Below are positions 8,144-16,115 of a stretch of DNA of 64,000 bases, piece after piece. The position numbers and the translations under genes are program-made. Position 1 is the first letter of the stretch. Every line of letters begins with the position of its first letter. Location: the NCBI RefSeq assembly GCF_900101865.1, contig NZ_FNAH01000011.1, positions 33,520 to 97,519 on the forward strand, written 5' to 3'. This DNA is from Paracoccus isoporae (lineage in GTDB: Bacteria; Pseudomonadota; Alphaproteobacteria; Rhodobacterales; Rhodobacteraceae). Below the pieces are notes generated by a model. The model was not told where the DNA came from, did not search any database, and worked only from the letters and a program-made list of their open reading frames with translations.

Positions 8144-8901
8144 TGGCGTTCCGCGGGTTTGGCGGCATTGCGACGAGCGGTCTGATCGCAGCCGCGATCC
8201 TGTGGTCCTTCGCCACGACCGATGTCGAGTTCTCGCGACTTCTGTCGGCCGGCCCGCGGATCGCCGATTTCTTCGGCCGGATGTTTCCGCCTGACCCGAC
8301 GGTGATGGCCGAGATCAAGAAGGGCAGCGCGGAAACGCTGAGGATCGCGATCCTCGGCACCCTCGGTGCTGTGATCCTGTCCGTTCCCCTCGGCATTCTC
8401 GCGTCTGAGACGATGGTATCGCCCGCGGTGTTTCGGCCGATCCGAACGCTGCTTGCCTTCATCCGGGCGATTCCGCTGATCCTCGTGGCCATGCTCATGG
8501 TGGGCGCTGTCGGGCTCGGGCCGCTGCCCGGCATCATCGCGGTCGCCTTTCATGCAACGGGGATGCTCGCCAAGTTCTATGCCGAGGCGATCGACGGCGT
8601 GTCCCGCGCGCCGATCGCAGCACTTGAAAGCGCGGGCGCCGGGCCGCTCGTGCGGCTCAGATACGCGATCTGGCCGCAGATGGCGCCGGTCGTCGCCCGC
8701 GACACGATTTTCCGGTTCGAGTTGAACCTGCGCGAGTCGCTGATCCTCGGCATTGTCGGCGCGGGCGGGATCGGCTTTTACATCCAGACCTACGTGCGCT
8801 CTTTCCAGTATGATAAGGCGGCCAGCGTCACGATTGCCGTCGTCGTCATGGTCATCGCCATCGAAGCCATCAACGTTGCGCTGCGCCGTCGCTTCACCTG
8901 A
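8143..8901 (+). CDS. PhnE-like ABC transporter permease
   Basis: A 252-residue inner-membrane permease of the binding-protein-dependent type with about six helices. The EAA loop that docks the ATPase is visible around ALESAGAGPLVRLRYAIWPQMAP, and FELNLRESLILGIVGAGGIGFYIQTYVRSFQYDKA is characteristic of PhnE. It completes the four-gene operon (di-heme protein, binding protein, ATPase, permease), all joined by 1-4 bp overlaps. It ends 3 bp before the convergent L,D-transpeptidase stop. Confidence 0.87.
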   Translation: MAFRGFGGIATSGLIAAAILWSFATTDVEFSRLLSAGPRIADFFGRMFPPDPTVMAEIKKGSAETLRIAILGTLGAVILSVPLGILASETMVSPAVFRPIRTLLAFIRAIPLILVAMLMVGAVGLGPLPGIIAVAFHATGMLAKFYAEAIDGVSRAPIAALESAGAGPLVRLRYAIWPQMAPVVARDTIFRFELNLRESLILGIVGAGGIGFYIQTYVRSFQYDKAASVTIAVVVMVIAIEAINVALRRRFT

Positions 8902-8904
8902 CGA

Positions 8905-9417
8905 TCAGGCATAGATGTCGATGGGGGTTCCGTCCCTGACCATGGCGTAGATATCCTCGATTTGCCGGTCTGTGACGGAGATGCAGCCTGCGGTCCAGTC
9001 GCGCTTGTTCATCGGGTCGATCCCCTTGCGCGGCCCCCCGTGGATGAAAATGTCGCCGCCCGGCGATTTTCCTTGCGCCTTCGCAAACGCGATATCGGCC
9101 TCGTTCGGGAATGAAATGCCGATGGAGAGGTGGAAGAGGCTGTCCGGGTTGCGCCGGTCAATCAGATAGGAGCCCTCCGGCGTGCGGCCGTCTCCTTCGA
9201 ACTGCTTGTGGCCTTCGGGCGCGAAGCCCAATCCGATGGGATAGGTCCGCAAGACATCATCCGTTCCGTCAAGAACCAGCAGCCGCTGCGCCTTATATAT
9301 ACGCAGCCGGGTCACTTCGGGTCCGTTGTAGGACCGGAACTTGCTGGCACAGCCAGACAGGAAGGTGGCCAATCCGCCCAACAGCAAGACCCGCCGTGGA
9401 ATTCTGGTATTCATCAC
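8905..9417 (-). CDS. L,D-transpeptidase lipoprotein (YkuD domain)
   Basis: A 170-residue lipoprotein with a basic start, hydrophobic helix and a lipobox-like LSGCA near residue 20. The catalytic YkuD motif is FIHGGPRKG...DWTAGCISVTD, with the nucleophilic Cys in AGCIS. Such enzymes make 3-3 peptidoglycan cross-links or attach proteins to the wall. It lies 63 bp downstream of the Zn/Cd/Pb ATPase gene on the same strand and may be co-transcribed with it. A second L,D-transpeptidase is at 12348-13013, so two wall cross-linking enzymes flank one metal pump. Confidence 0.87.
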   Translation of the reverse strand: MMNTRIPRRVLLLGGLATFLSGCASKFRSYNGPEVTRLRIYKAQRLLVLDGTDDVLRTYPIGLGFAPEGHKQFEGDGRTPEGSYLIDRRNPDSLFHLSIGISFPNEADIAFAKAQGKSPGGDIFIHGGPRKGIDPMNKRDWTAGCISVTDRQIEDIYAMVRDGTPIDIYA

Positions 9418-9480
9418 TGCTCGACGCCCCTTTTGCGAGGTCTGGTTGATGTCAGACGTTACTCTACCGAAACCGCCGGA

Positions 9481-11835
9481 TCAATGACCGTGCGCCAGTG
9501 CTCCTTTCGCCATCTGCTCGCCCACCGGTTCTCCGCCTGAAGGCCCGGCCTCAACCTGATGGCCGTTCAGGAGCCGAAGTGCGTTGGCGACCACCAGCAG
9601 AGACACGCCTACATCCGCAGCAATGGCGCCCCACATTGAGGCCATACCGAACGCGGTCAGCCCGACGAACAGCGCCTTGGTCGCCAGCGATATGCCGATA
9701 TTCTGGTGGATGATCGTCATGGCACGGCGCGAATGGCCGATAAGCCAGGGTACCTTGCCGATGTCGTCGGTCATCAGCGCGATGTCGGCCGTCTCGATCG
9801 CGGCATCCGATCCGACAGCGCCCATGGCGATGGCATAATGCGCCCGCGCCATGGCCGGTGCGTCATTCACACCGTCGCCGATCATCGCCACCATGTCGTG
9901 GCTTTCGACGAGTTCCTCAATGGCCGTCACCTTGTCTTCTGGCAAAAGTTCGGCGCGCACCTCGTCGATGCCGACTTCGGCTGCCACCGCGCGCGCGGTG
10001 CGTTCGTTGTCGCCCGTCAACATCACGATGGTCTTCACACCCTGCGCATGCAGACGCGCAACGATCCCCTTTGCATCTGGGCGGATGCGGTCGCGAAGCT
10101 CCAGTACGCCGGTCACGCCGGTCTCGTCACCCACGGCAACGAGGGTGCTCCCTGCCCCTTCGATCCGATCCCGCAGATCCGCCGGAATGGTATTGCCGAA
10201 CCCCTTCTCTTCGGCGAAGCGATCCGAGCCGAGCCAGATAGCGCGCCCGTCGGCGCGTCCTTCCAGACCGCGCCCGGGCACGGTACGGGTGTCCTCTGCG
10301 GCAGACACGGAAACACCATCGGCTTCGGCGCGCGAGAGGATGGCGCGTGCCAGCGGGTGTGAAGACCGCGCCTCCAGGCTTGCTGCCAGCGCCATGAGAT
10401 CGCGTGCGGAAACGCCGACCAGTGGGTGAACCGCCGCCACCTCAGGCTCGCCCATGGTGATCGTCCCGGTCTTGTCCATCGCCAGTGCCGTGGTCCGCCC
10501 CGGCGCCTCGACATAGGCGCCGCCCTTGATGAGCACCCCCGCCCGTGCCGACGCGGTCAGCGCTGCCACGATGGAGACCGGCGTAGAAATGACCAGCGCG
10601 CAAGGACATGCGATGACCAGAAGGACCAGAGCATTGTAGAACCAGTAGTCCCAGGCGCCGCCGAGCAGCAGTGGCGGCACCAGCGCGATGGCGATCGCCA
10701 AAGCCATCACGATGGGTGTGTAGATGCGCGCGAACTTGGCCACCCACTGTTCGACCGGCGCGCGGCGGGCATGGGCATCGCCCACCATGCGAATGATTTT
10801 CGCGAGCACCGTGTCCGAGGCGGCCTTCGTCGCCCGCACCGTCAGTGTGCCCTCGCCGTTGATCGTGCCGGCATAGACCTCGTCGCCTGGTTCCTTGGGC
10901 ACTAGCGCGCTTTCCCCAGTAATTGGGGCCTGATCGACGGCCCCTGCCCCGTCCACGACCTCACCGTCGAGGGGGATCCGGTCGCCGCCGCGCACGATAA
11001 ACCTTGCATTGACTGCCACGGCCGCGGCCGGAACGTCGGATTCAGATCCGTCGTCGTAAAGAACCCGCGCCGTTGGCGGCGCCAGATCGAGGAGCGCGGA
11101 AACCGCATTACGCGCCCGCCCCACGCTCCAGCTCTCAAGATAAAGCGAAAGCGAGAAGAAGAAGGCGACCGTCGCGGCCTCAAAAAACTCGCCGAGGCCG
11201 ATGGCGCCCGCGACGGCCACCACCATGAGCAGGTTCATGTCGGGGCTAAGCCTCCGCGCCGAAGACCAGGCCTTGGGCGCGACAAGCCAGACGCCAAAAA
11301 GAATCGCGACGGCGAAGATCCCTGCTTCCACCATAGGCATAGGCACCTCGCCATGGCCCGCAAAGAGCCCGAGCGCGCCGCCCATGCCGGTCTCGACAAT
11401 GTGAAAAAGGAATCCCGCCGCCCAGAAGCCGCCGCTCAACGAGGTAAAGCGCTTCTGACGTGCCAGATGCGCCGCCTGGTCCTCTGCTGCGTTGTCGGCA
11501 TCCCATGGCTTGGCGCTCATGCCGGTCGTTGCGACCAACTGCGTGACTTCGTCGTCTGGTATCCTCTCGGCGCTATCGAGGATGGTCATTCGCCCGTTGA
11601 TCACGTCGAATGCCAGGTGTTCGGTTCCGCCCACTTTCGGCCCGACAACCCGGTTCAGGATCGCCACCTCTTCGGCGCAATCGAGCCCGGAGACCTGAAA
11701 GCTCCTTCCGCCAGACGGCGCTGGCGCCGTGGACGCGACGTCCTTGCTGGCGTCGCAACAGGAGTTGCCTCTTGGGTCAGAATGCTCTTGATCACCCGGA
11801 TGGCCGTGATCGTTGCGGTTGCCGTCGGAAGACAT
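9481..11835 (-). CDS. zntA: Zn/Cd/Pb-type heavy-metal P-type ATPase
   Basis: A 784-residue P1B ATPase that pumps divalent soft metals out of the cytoplasm. The N terminus is His/Asp-rich (residues 9-25), followed by an HMA-like domain whose usual CxxC is replaced by DCAEE. Core motifs: CPC in VIACPCALVIS, phosphorylation site DKTGTIT, HP motif [14 protein letters not shown], and GDGVNDAP. The CPC plus the N/D/K-type final helices (DVGVSLLVVANALRLL) fit the ZntA/CadA group rather than copper pumps. A MerR-type promoter with 19-bp spacer lies directly upstream (11868-11898). The symbol reflects family, not proven metal range. Confidence 0.88.
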   Translation of the reverse strand: MSSDGNRNDHGHPGDQEHSDPRGNSCCDASKDVASTAPAPSGGRSFQVSGLDCAEEVAILNRVVGPKVGGTEHLAFDVINGRMTILDSAERIPDDEVTQLVATTGMSAKPWDADNAAEDQAAHLARQKRFTSLSGGFWAAGFLFHIVETGMGGALGLFAGHGEVPMPMVEAGIFAVAILFGVWLVAPKAWSSARRLSPDMNLLMVVAVAGAIGLGEFFEAATVAFFFSLSLYLESWSVGRARNAVSALLDLAPPTARVLYDDGSESDVPAAAVAVNARFIVRGGDRIPLDGEVVDGAGAVDQAPITGESALVPKEPGDEVYAGTINGEGTLTVRATKAASDTVLAKIIRMVGDAHARRAPVEQWVAKFARIYTPIVMALAIAIALVPPLLLGGAWDYWFYNALVLLVIACPCALVISTPVSIVAALTASARAGVLIKGGAYVEAPGRTTALAMDKTGTITMGEPEVAAVHPLVGVSARDLMALAASLEARSSHPLARAILSRAEADGVSVSAAEDTRTVPGRGLEGRADGRAIWLGSDRFAEEKGFGNTIPADLRDRIEGAGSTLVAVGDETGVTGVLELRDRIRPDAKGIVARLHAQGVKTIVMLTGDNERTARAVAAEVGIDEVRAELLPEDKVTAIEELVESHDMVAMIGDGVNDAPAMARAHYAIAMGAVGSDAAIETADIALMTDDIGKVPWLIGHSRRAMTIIHQNIGISLATKALFVGLTAFGMASMWGAIAADVGVSLLVVANALRLLNGHQVEAGPSGGEPVGEQMAKGALAHGH

Positions 11836-11867
11836 GGATTGACCTCAGGATTCATTGATTCCACATT

Positions 11868-11898
11868 GACATAGCCCCTACAGTAACTAGAGCTTCAA
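11868..11898 (-). promoter_or_regulatory. MerR-type (CadR/ZntR-like) promoter of the Zn/Cd ATPase gene
   Basis: On the minus strand a -35 box TTGAAG (11893-11898) and a -10 box TATGTC (11868-11873) are separated by 19 bp, the over-long spacer of MerR-activated promoters. The spacer carries CTCTAGT and CTGTAGGG, an imperfect dyad like CadR/PbrR/ZntR sites. It lies about 30 bp upstream of the P-type ATPase start. No CadR/ZntR-type regulator gene is in the window, so the regulator must act from elsewhere. Confidence 0.7.
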
Positions 11899-12027
11899 GG
11901 GCAACAAGTGGATATTCGTCCAGCAAGAAAGGCGCCCTGCGGAGGCTTGAAGCTAGCCGCCCCCTTGAAACGACGCGGTTGGAGCAACGCTTGCCGGTAC
12001 GAAGCGATCAGAATGAGTGAGGTAGAC

Positions 12028-12300
12028 ATGCAGAAACGAAACGCGCCGATTATCGCAGCGACATTGGTGCTTGCTGGCTGCGCGGTGCCAACGCTGGACG
12101 ACGGCGGCGCTCGCAACGAAGTGGGAAGTGTTCCCGAGGCCGTCATTGCCCTTGCTGCGCCTGGTCAGGATCTCACCACGGCGCGGCTTCGTCCCGAGGA
12201 TGGCTGTTATTGGTATGAACACAGCGGTCCGGTGGAAAACACCTTGGTTCCGCTACGCTCGGCAGGTGGCAACCCCATCTGCACTTCGCGCCAGTCCTGA
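12028..12300 (+). CDS. Small putative lipoprotein
   Basis: A 90-residue protein with a lipoprotein signal (MQKRNAPIIAATLVLAGCAVP, Cys about residue 17). The mature part contains RPEDGCYWYEHSGPVENTLVPLRSAGGNPIC, with two Cys that could pair. ATG 12028 is chosen because TGAGG sits just upstream; ATG 12013 would add five residues. No function recognised. It stands alone between two - strand metal-regulated genes. As an exported lipoprotein it would be a substrate for the lspA/lnt pair in this window. Confidence 0.6.
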   Translation: MQKRNAPIIAATLVLAGCAVPTLDDGGARNEVGSVPEAVIALAAPGQDLTTARLRPEDGCYWYEHSGPVENTLVPLRSAGGNPICTSRQS

Positions 12301-12347
12301 TCAGCCCATCGATGCGTCAAGCCCACGCGTAACACATGATGCGCCAG

Positions 12348-13013
12348 TCAACTTCTCGGGGTGACGCTGTCTTCCGCCGAGTACAGGAATGCCGTCGAGC
12401 CAATCTCGACGTTGGGATAGAGATCATTGATGTGTGCCATGACCATTCGGACGCAGCCGGAACTCGCACGGCCGCCAATGCTTCTTGGATACGGTGTCCC
12501 GTGAATCCTTAGATAGGTGTCTCGGTCGCCGACGAAGAGATAGAGGGCTCGCGATCCGAGCGCGTTTTCAGGTCCGGGTTCCATACCGTCAGCGATATCG
12601 GCGTAGAGCTCTGGGTCGCGGTCGATCATGTTTTGTGTCGGCTGCCAATGCGGCCACCTGACCTTGCGCTTGATCGTATAGGTGCCCGGTTCGTAAAGTT
12701 TACCGCGCGCGATCGCCACGCCATAGCGCATCGCCGTGCCGCCTTCTTCGATGTGGTAGAGATAGTGCGCAACAGCATCGACATGGATATCACCGGGTAC
12801 AAGTCCGTCCTTCGCGAGGACCCGCTGTGGCAGGAAGCGAGGGTGAAGGCCCCAAGGGTTGGACGTGGCCGGGTCGTAGCCGGGAGGTGTAACCTGTGCG
12901 TCCCAAGCTGCCTTCTGCGCATCGGTAGGCCACGTGTCTGCAAGGAGCGGGCTGGATATCGATGCCGAAAACAGCGCGGTGGTCGTCTGGATGAAATGTC
13001 GTCTTGTCAGCAT
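12348..13013 (-). CDS. L,D-transpeptidase (YkuD domain), exported
   Basis: A 221-residue protein with a Tat-like or Sec signal (MLTRRHFIQTTTALFSASISSPLLA). The YkuD catalytic block is RIHGTPYPRSIGGRASSGCVRM, with nucleophile Cys in SSGCVRM, as in ErfK/YbiS-type enzymes. ATG 13013 is preferred over an upstream frame extension to 13106 because it begins exactly at the signal peptide. A MerR-type promoter closely resembling the one before the Zn/Cd ATPase precedes it (13136-13166), implying metal-induced expression of a wall cross-linking enzyme. Confidence 0.87.
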   Translation of the reverse strand: MLTRRHFIQTTTALFSASISSPLLADTWPTDAQKAAWDAQVTPPGYDPATSNPWGLHPRFLPQRVLAKDGLVPGDIHVDAVAHYLYHIEEGGTAMRYGVAIARGKLYEPGTYTIKRKVRWPHWQPTQNMIDRDPELYADIADGMEPGPENALGSRALYLFVGDRDTYLRIHGTPYPRSIGGRASSGCVRMVMAHINDLYPNVEIGSTAFLYSAEDSVTPRS

Positions 13014-13135
13014 ATAGATTGCTCCGTTCACGCATTGGACGGCAAACCGAACCTTACCCCGAACGCAGTGTTGTTCGCCCGGGAAGGAGTGAGGCGTTAT
13101 TGGCAACTTGCTCCATGGTGCCGTTCTTTGTCGGT

Positions 13136-13166
13136 GGCTTAACTCCTAAAGCTACTAGAGGTTCAA
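13136..13166 (-). promoter_or_regulatory. MerR-type (CadR/ZntR-like) promoter of L,D-transpeptidase
   Basis: Minus-strand -35 box TTGAAC (13161-13166), 19-bp spacer (13142-13160) and weak -10 box TAAGCC (13136-13141). The spacer begins CTCTAGTAGCT and contains TTAGGAG, matching the layout of the operator at 11874-11892 (shared CTCTAGT at the -35 side, TAGG at the -10 side). The same regulator probably acts on both. It lies about 120 bp upstream of the L,D-transpeptidase start. Confidence 0.6.
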
Positions 13167-13206
13167 GAAAATTTTCTGTTATCAATAGACGCTGCTACTA
13201 ATGGAG

Positions 13207-13941
13207 CTATCCGATCCGTCCCAGAACCGGAAATACGTCGAGCATCCAGTATGACAGCGCGCTCAACTGCCCTGTCATCATCGCCAGCCCCATCAAGATC
13301 ATCACTATGCCCGCAAGCTGGTGGAGGCGGCGGCCAACCCGGCCGATGGCCCGCAACCGTCCCGCGATCTGGTCGGTGAATCCGGCCACGATCAGAAACG
13401 GTATTCCAAGGCCGGCGGAATAGACGGCAAGCAGCATGATACCTTCGCCCATCGTGGCACTCGCCGCACTGGCTGTCAGGATCGCGCCGAGGATCGGGCC
13501 GATGCACGGAGTCCAGCCGAAACCGAAGGCAAGACCGAGGACATAGGACGCAGCGGGTTGGCCCCCGGGGATGTTGAGATTGAATCGGAAGTCGCGTTCC
13601 ATGACCGAAACACGCGCGGCTCCGATCATAAAGAGCCCGAAGAGAATGACGATGCCGCCCCCAACGAGGTTGAGTTCATACCGCCACCGAAGCAGGGCCT
13701 GACCCAATGCTGTCGCGGATGCGCCAAGCCCCATGAAAATGGTGGAGAAGCCGAGGACAAAACACAGGCTCAGCCAGACCGCGCGCGACGGCGAGGTCGC
13801 AGCCGCCCCGCCTTCAGCGGCTGTGCGCCCGGCCACGTAGGAGACATAACCTGGCACAAGAGGCAGCACGCAGGGGGACAGAAACGATATTGTACCAGCC
13901 AAGAGGGCGGCGGTGAGTCCCAGAAGCGAGATATCTACCAT
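13207..13941 (-). CDS. ccdA: CcdA-type thiol-disulfide transmembrane electron carrier
   Basis: A 244-residue protein with six membrane helices and the two conserved membrane cysteines in FLSPCVLPLVPGYVSYVAG (helix 1) and FGWTPCIGPILGA (helix 4). CcdA passes electrons from cytoplasmic thioredoxin to periplasmic thioredoxin-like proteins. Here it is the last gene of the copper/thiol island, which supplies its likely partners: TlpA-like (17498), DsbE-like (18019) and SCO proteins. It overlaps the upstream membrane-protein gene by 7 bp, so the two are coupled. Confidence 0.9.
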   Translation of the reverse strand: MVDISLLGLTAALLAGTISFLSPCVLPLVPGYVSYVAGRTAAEGGAAATSPSRAVWLSLCFVLGFSTIFMGLGASATALGQALLRWRYELNLVGGGIVILFGLFMIGAARVSVMERDFRFNLNIPGGQPAASYVLGLAFGFGWTPCIGPILGAILTASAASATMGEGIMLLAVYSAGLGIPFLIVAGFTDQIAGRLRAIGRVGRRLHQLAGIVMILMGLAMMTGQLSALSYWMLDVFPVLGRIG

Positions 13942-14435
13942 GACTCACGTTCACCGCTGAAAAGCTTGCGCAAGGGCACTCTTGTGGCAGCCCAATATGC
14001 CAGGGTCGGGACGATGATCCATTGCAGCAGGGGCGTGAGACCGGCATCGATGACGGGGACCACCGGCATGATATCGCGATACGCCCAGGCCGCCCGGATC
14101 ACGATGTTCAGCCACTCGCTGAAGATCGTGTAGGAGACGCCCAGGGCCACGGTCAGAAGCAGGACGCGCCCTGCGCGCTCCGACGGCCACGCTTGCCCTC
14201 CGACGAGAAACAGGGCGAGCAAGAGCGTGCTCATGGCGATCAACAGGTCTCCGCCTGTGCAATGCACGACCGCGAAAGCTATTTCTCCCCAGGAGCCTTC
14301 GACCCAGATCGTGTAGAGGGGAATATGTGCCATTTCCCAGATCAGTTGCCCGACGGCGGTATAAACGATGTATCGGCGGATGACGGACAGCCATCCGGTA
14401 TCGCTTGTCTCAAAGGTTTCTGTGTTTGCTGTCAT
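13935..14435 (-). CDS. Polytopic membrane protein of unknown function
   Basis: A 166-residue protein with about four or five hydrophobic segments, for example AFAVVHCTGGDLLIAMSTLLLALFLVGG and VLLLTVALGVSYTIFSEWLNIVI. Polar residues inside or near helices (HIPLYTIW, VVHCTGGD, FSEW) could bind metal or haem, but no named family is recognised. It sits between the SCO-like protein and ccdA and overlaps ccdA by 7 bp, so a role in periplasmic redox or copper handling is an inference from context. Confidence 0.65.
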   Translation of the reverse strand: MTANTETFETSDTGWLSVIRRYIVYTAVGQLIWEMAHIPLYTIWVEGSWGEIAFAVVHCTGGDLLIAMSTLLLALFLVGGQAWPSERAGRVLLLTVALGVSYTIFSEWLNIVIRAAWAYRDIMPVVPVIDAGLTPLLQWIIVPTLAYWAATRVPLRKLFSGERESW

Positions 14436-14455
14436 GCTGGGGGTCCGTTCTTCGA

Positions 14456-15016
14456 TTAATGCGCGTTTGTCAGGCCGTTGACGTACAGGATCATGTTGAT
14501 GTGCCGGAAAGCGGAATCCGCAAAGACCCCGGCATGGCGGTTGCCGCGCGCGATAACATGCACAAGCGGAGCCTCGGGATGGTCAGGCGCAATCGCGCGA
14601 TACTGATCGATCAGATTCTCTATTGGCTCTTGTGCGCGAGCAATGACCACGTTTTTGGCAATCGGTCCGGGAACCGGATCACTGGCGTCGGTCACCACAA
14701 GGAAGGTCACCATGTCCAGCATGGGAGATGAATTCACTCCGCCCCTCACCTTTCCAAGAAGTGCCTGTTGATCAGCACAAGGCTGTCCGCAGTCGGACGG
14801 TACGAAACTAAGAACGACGACCTGATCGGAGAGGCTTTCCAAGTCCAACGGTTCTCCGTCAGGGCCGAGCAGACCCAACGCAGGCAATTCGTTGAGGTCA
14901 ACGGCGGTGAAAGCAGGTTCTTTCTGTGCCATCACCTCGTCAAGACGGTCGCCGGGATGATCTGCGTAGGCCGGGAGGCCCGCGACGAGGGCTGTCAGCA
15001 GGAGTATGTCTTTCAT
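14456..15016 (-). CDS. SCO-like/redoxin periplasmic protein
   Basis: A 186-residue exported protein (signal MKDILLLTALVAGLPAYA). The thioredoxin-like body has VVVLSFVPSDCGQPCADQQALL, i.e. a CxxxC pair where SCO proteins have CxxxC (CPDIC), followed by VTFLVVTDA in the place of the SCO Asp-rich strand. The usual distal copper-binding His of SCO is not obvious, although a His occurs in LVHVIARGNRH and in FRHINMILYV. It overlaps the PCuAC gene by 4 bp. Either a thiol oxidoreductase or a copper-insertion helper. Confidence 0.72.
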   Translation of the reverse strand: MKDILLLTALVAGLPAYADHPGDRLDEVMAQKEPAFTAVDLNELPALGLLGPDGEPLDLESLSDQVVVLSFVPSDCGQPCADQQALLGKVRGGVNSSPMLDMVTFLVVTDASDPVPGPIAKNVVIARAQEPIENLIDQYRAIAPDHPEAPLVHVIARGNRHAGVFADSAFRHINMILYVNGLTNAH

Positions 15017-15456
15017 GGCTGTTGCTCCTGCGGCCTCATCGCGCCCGGTCCGAGAACCGGAACGCTGATTTCCATTCGGGCACCCGATGCGAAGGTCAGG
15101 ATCAACGGCAAATCGGTGCCTTCTTCGAGTTTTTCCGACAGGCCCATCAGCATCAGATGCATGCTGCCGGGCGCGAGGGTTACTGGTTCTCCGGAGGGCA
15201 GGTCCAAGCCGTCGACCTCAACCATTCGGCTAATGCCATCGTTGTCGGTCTCGACGGCGTGAATCGTGACGTTCCCAGCGATCGGCGTCGTGATTGCGAC
15301 CAGTTGATCACTCTGATTGCTCGTGAGCGTGAGATAGGCCGCAGCCGGACGGGAGGCGAGGATGCTCGCGCGGGCCCAACCATCCGATATCGTCACATCG
15401 GCCGATGCGAAGAACGGCCAGAGTGTTAACACGGTTGCAAGTGCGGTGATCTTCAT
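15013..15456 (-). CDS. PCu(A)C periplasmic copper chaperone
   Basis: A 147-residue exported protein (signal MKITALATVLTLWPFFASA). It has the PCuAC beta-sandwich sequence: VTISDGWARASILASRPAAAYLTL, the His in VTIHAVE, Met in ISRMVEV, and the C-terminal copper motif PGSMHLMLMG. These proteins deliver Cu(I) to the CuA site of cytochrome oxidase together with SCO. ATG 15456 gives a clean signal peptide and has AAGGAA upstream; ATG 15477, overlapping the sco stop, is an alternative. It lies between two SCO-like genes, which supports its role. Confidence 0.85.
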   Translation of the reverse strand: MKITALATVLTLWPFFASADVTISDGWARASILASRPAAAYLTLTSNQSDQLVAITTPIAGNVTIHAVETDNDGISRMVEVDGLDLPSGEPVTLAPGSMHLMLMGLSEKLEEGTDLPLILTFASGARMEISVPVLGPGAMRPQEQQP

Positions 15457-15473
15457 TTGGTAAGTTCCTTCAC

Positions 15474-16115
15474 TCATAACTTTTTGCGGATTTCCTGCGC
15501 CAGCGCCTCCGGCGGTTGGCCGCCTTCCTGATAGACCGCCTCAAATTCGCCACTGGGCTGCATGAGGTAGATGTGTCCGGCATGCGCCATGAAATAACCG
15601 TCCGGCGCGCTATCGTCCTCGGTCCGCTCGTACCATGTGCGGAAATTCCTGGTGGCCTCGGCAACCTGCGCTTCAGTCCCGGTCAGGCCGATCAGGCTCG
15701 GATGAAAGACTGATACATATTCAGCCATTACCGGCACTGTGTCGCGTTCCGGATCGACCGTGATGAAGATCGGCGCCACCTGGTCCGCATCTTCGCCGAG
15801 CAGATCCACGACGCTGGCCATGTAGGCCAGAGTGGTGGGGCAGATGTCAGGACAATTCGTAAATCCGAAGAATACAAGTTGCCAGCGATAGGTGTAATCG
15901 GCTTGGGTCACCTCTTGTCCGGTATGATCCGTGAGTGAAAATTCGGATCGAATATCCGCCTCGCCCGAATAGCGGACGGTCTTCGATCCGTTGCCGAGAT
16001 ACATGTCCAAGGCCCAAGATATCGCCACCCCGGCGATGACCAAAATTACAGTGCCCCACAATATAGTTCTCAAGAGCCGCGCCTTGGGAGAGGTTTCACT
16101 GGGTTCCATCGACAT
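15474..16115 (-). CDS. SCO1/SenC family copper protein
   Basis: A 213-residue protein anchored by one N-terminal helix (LLRTILWGTVILVIAGVAISWAL). The SCO copper motif GFTNCPDICPTTL is near residue 88, with the distal His in MAHAGHIYLM and the DPERDT loop. SCO proteins bind Cu(I)/Cu(II) through the two Cys and the His and help assemble the CuA centre or act as thiol reductants. The gene start overlaps the end of the DsbA-like gene by 20 bp. ATG 16109 is an alternative start. Confidence 0.9.
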   Translation of the reverse strand: MSMEPSETSPKARLLRTILWGTVILVIAGVAISWALDMYLGNGSKTVRYSGEADIRSEFSLTDHTGQEVTQADYTYRWQLVFFGFTNCPDICPTTLAYMASVVDLLGEDADQVAPIFITVDPERDTVPVMAEYVSVFHPSLIGLTGTEAQVAEATRNFRTWYERTEDDSAPDGYFMAHAGHIYLMQPSGEFEAVYQEGGQPPEALAQEIRKKL

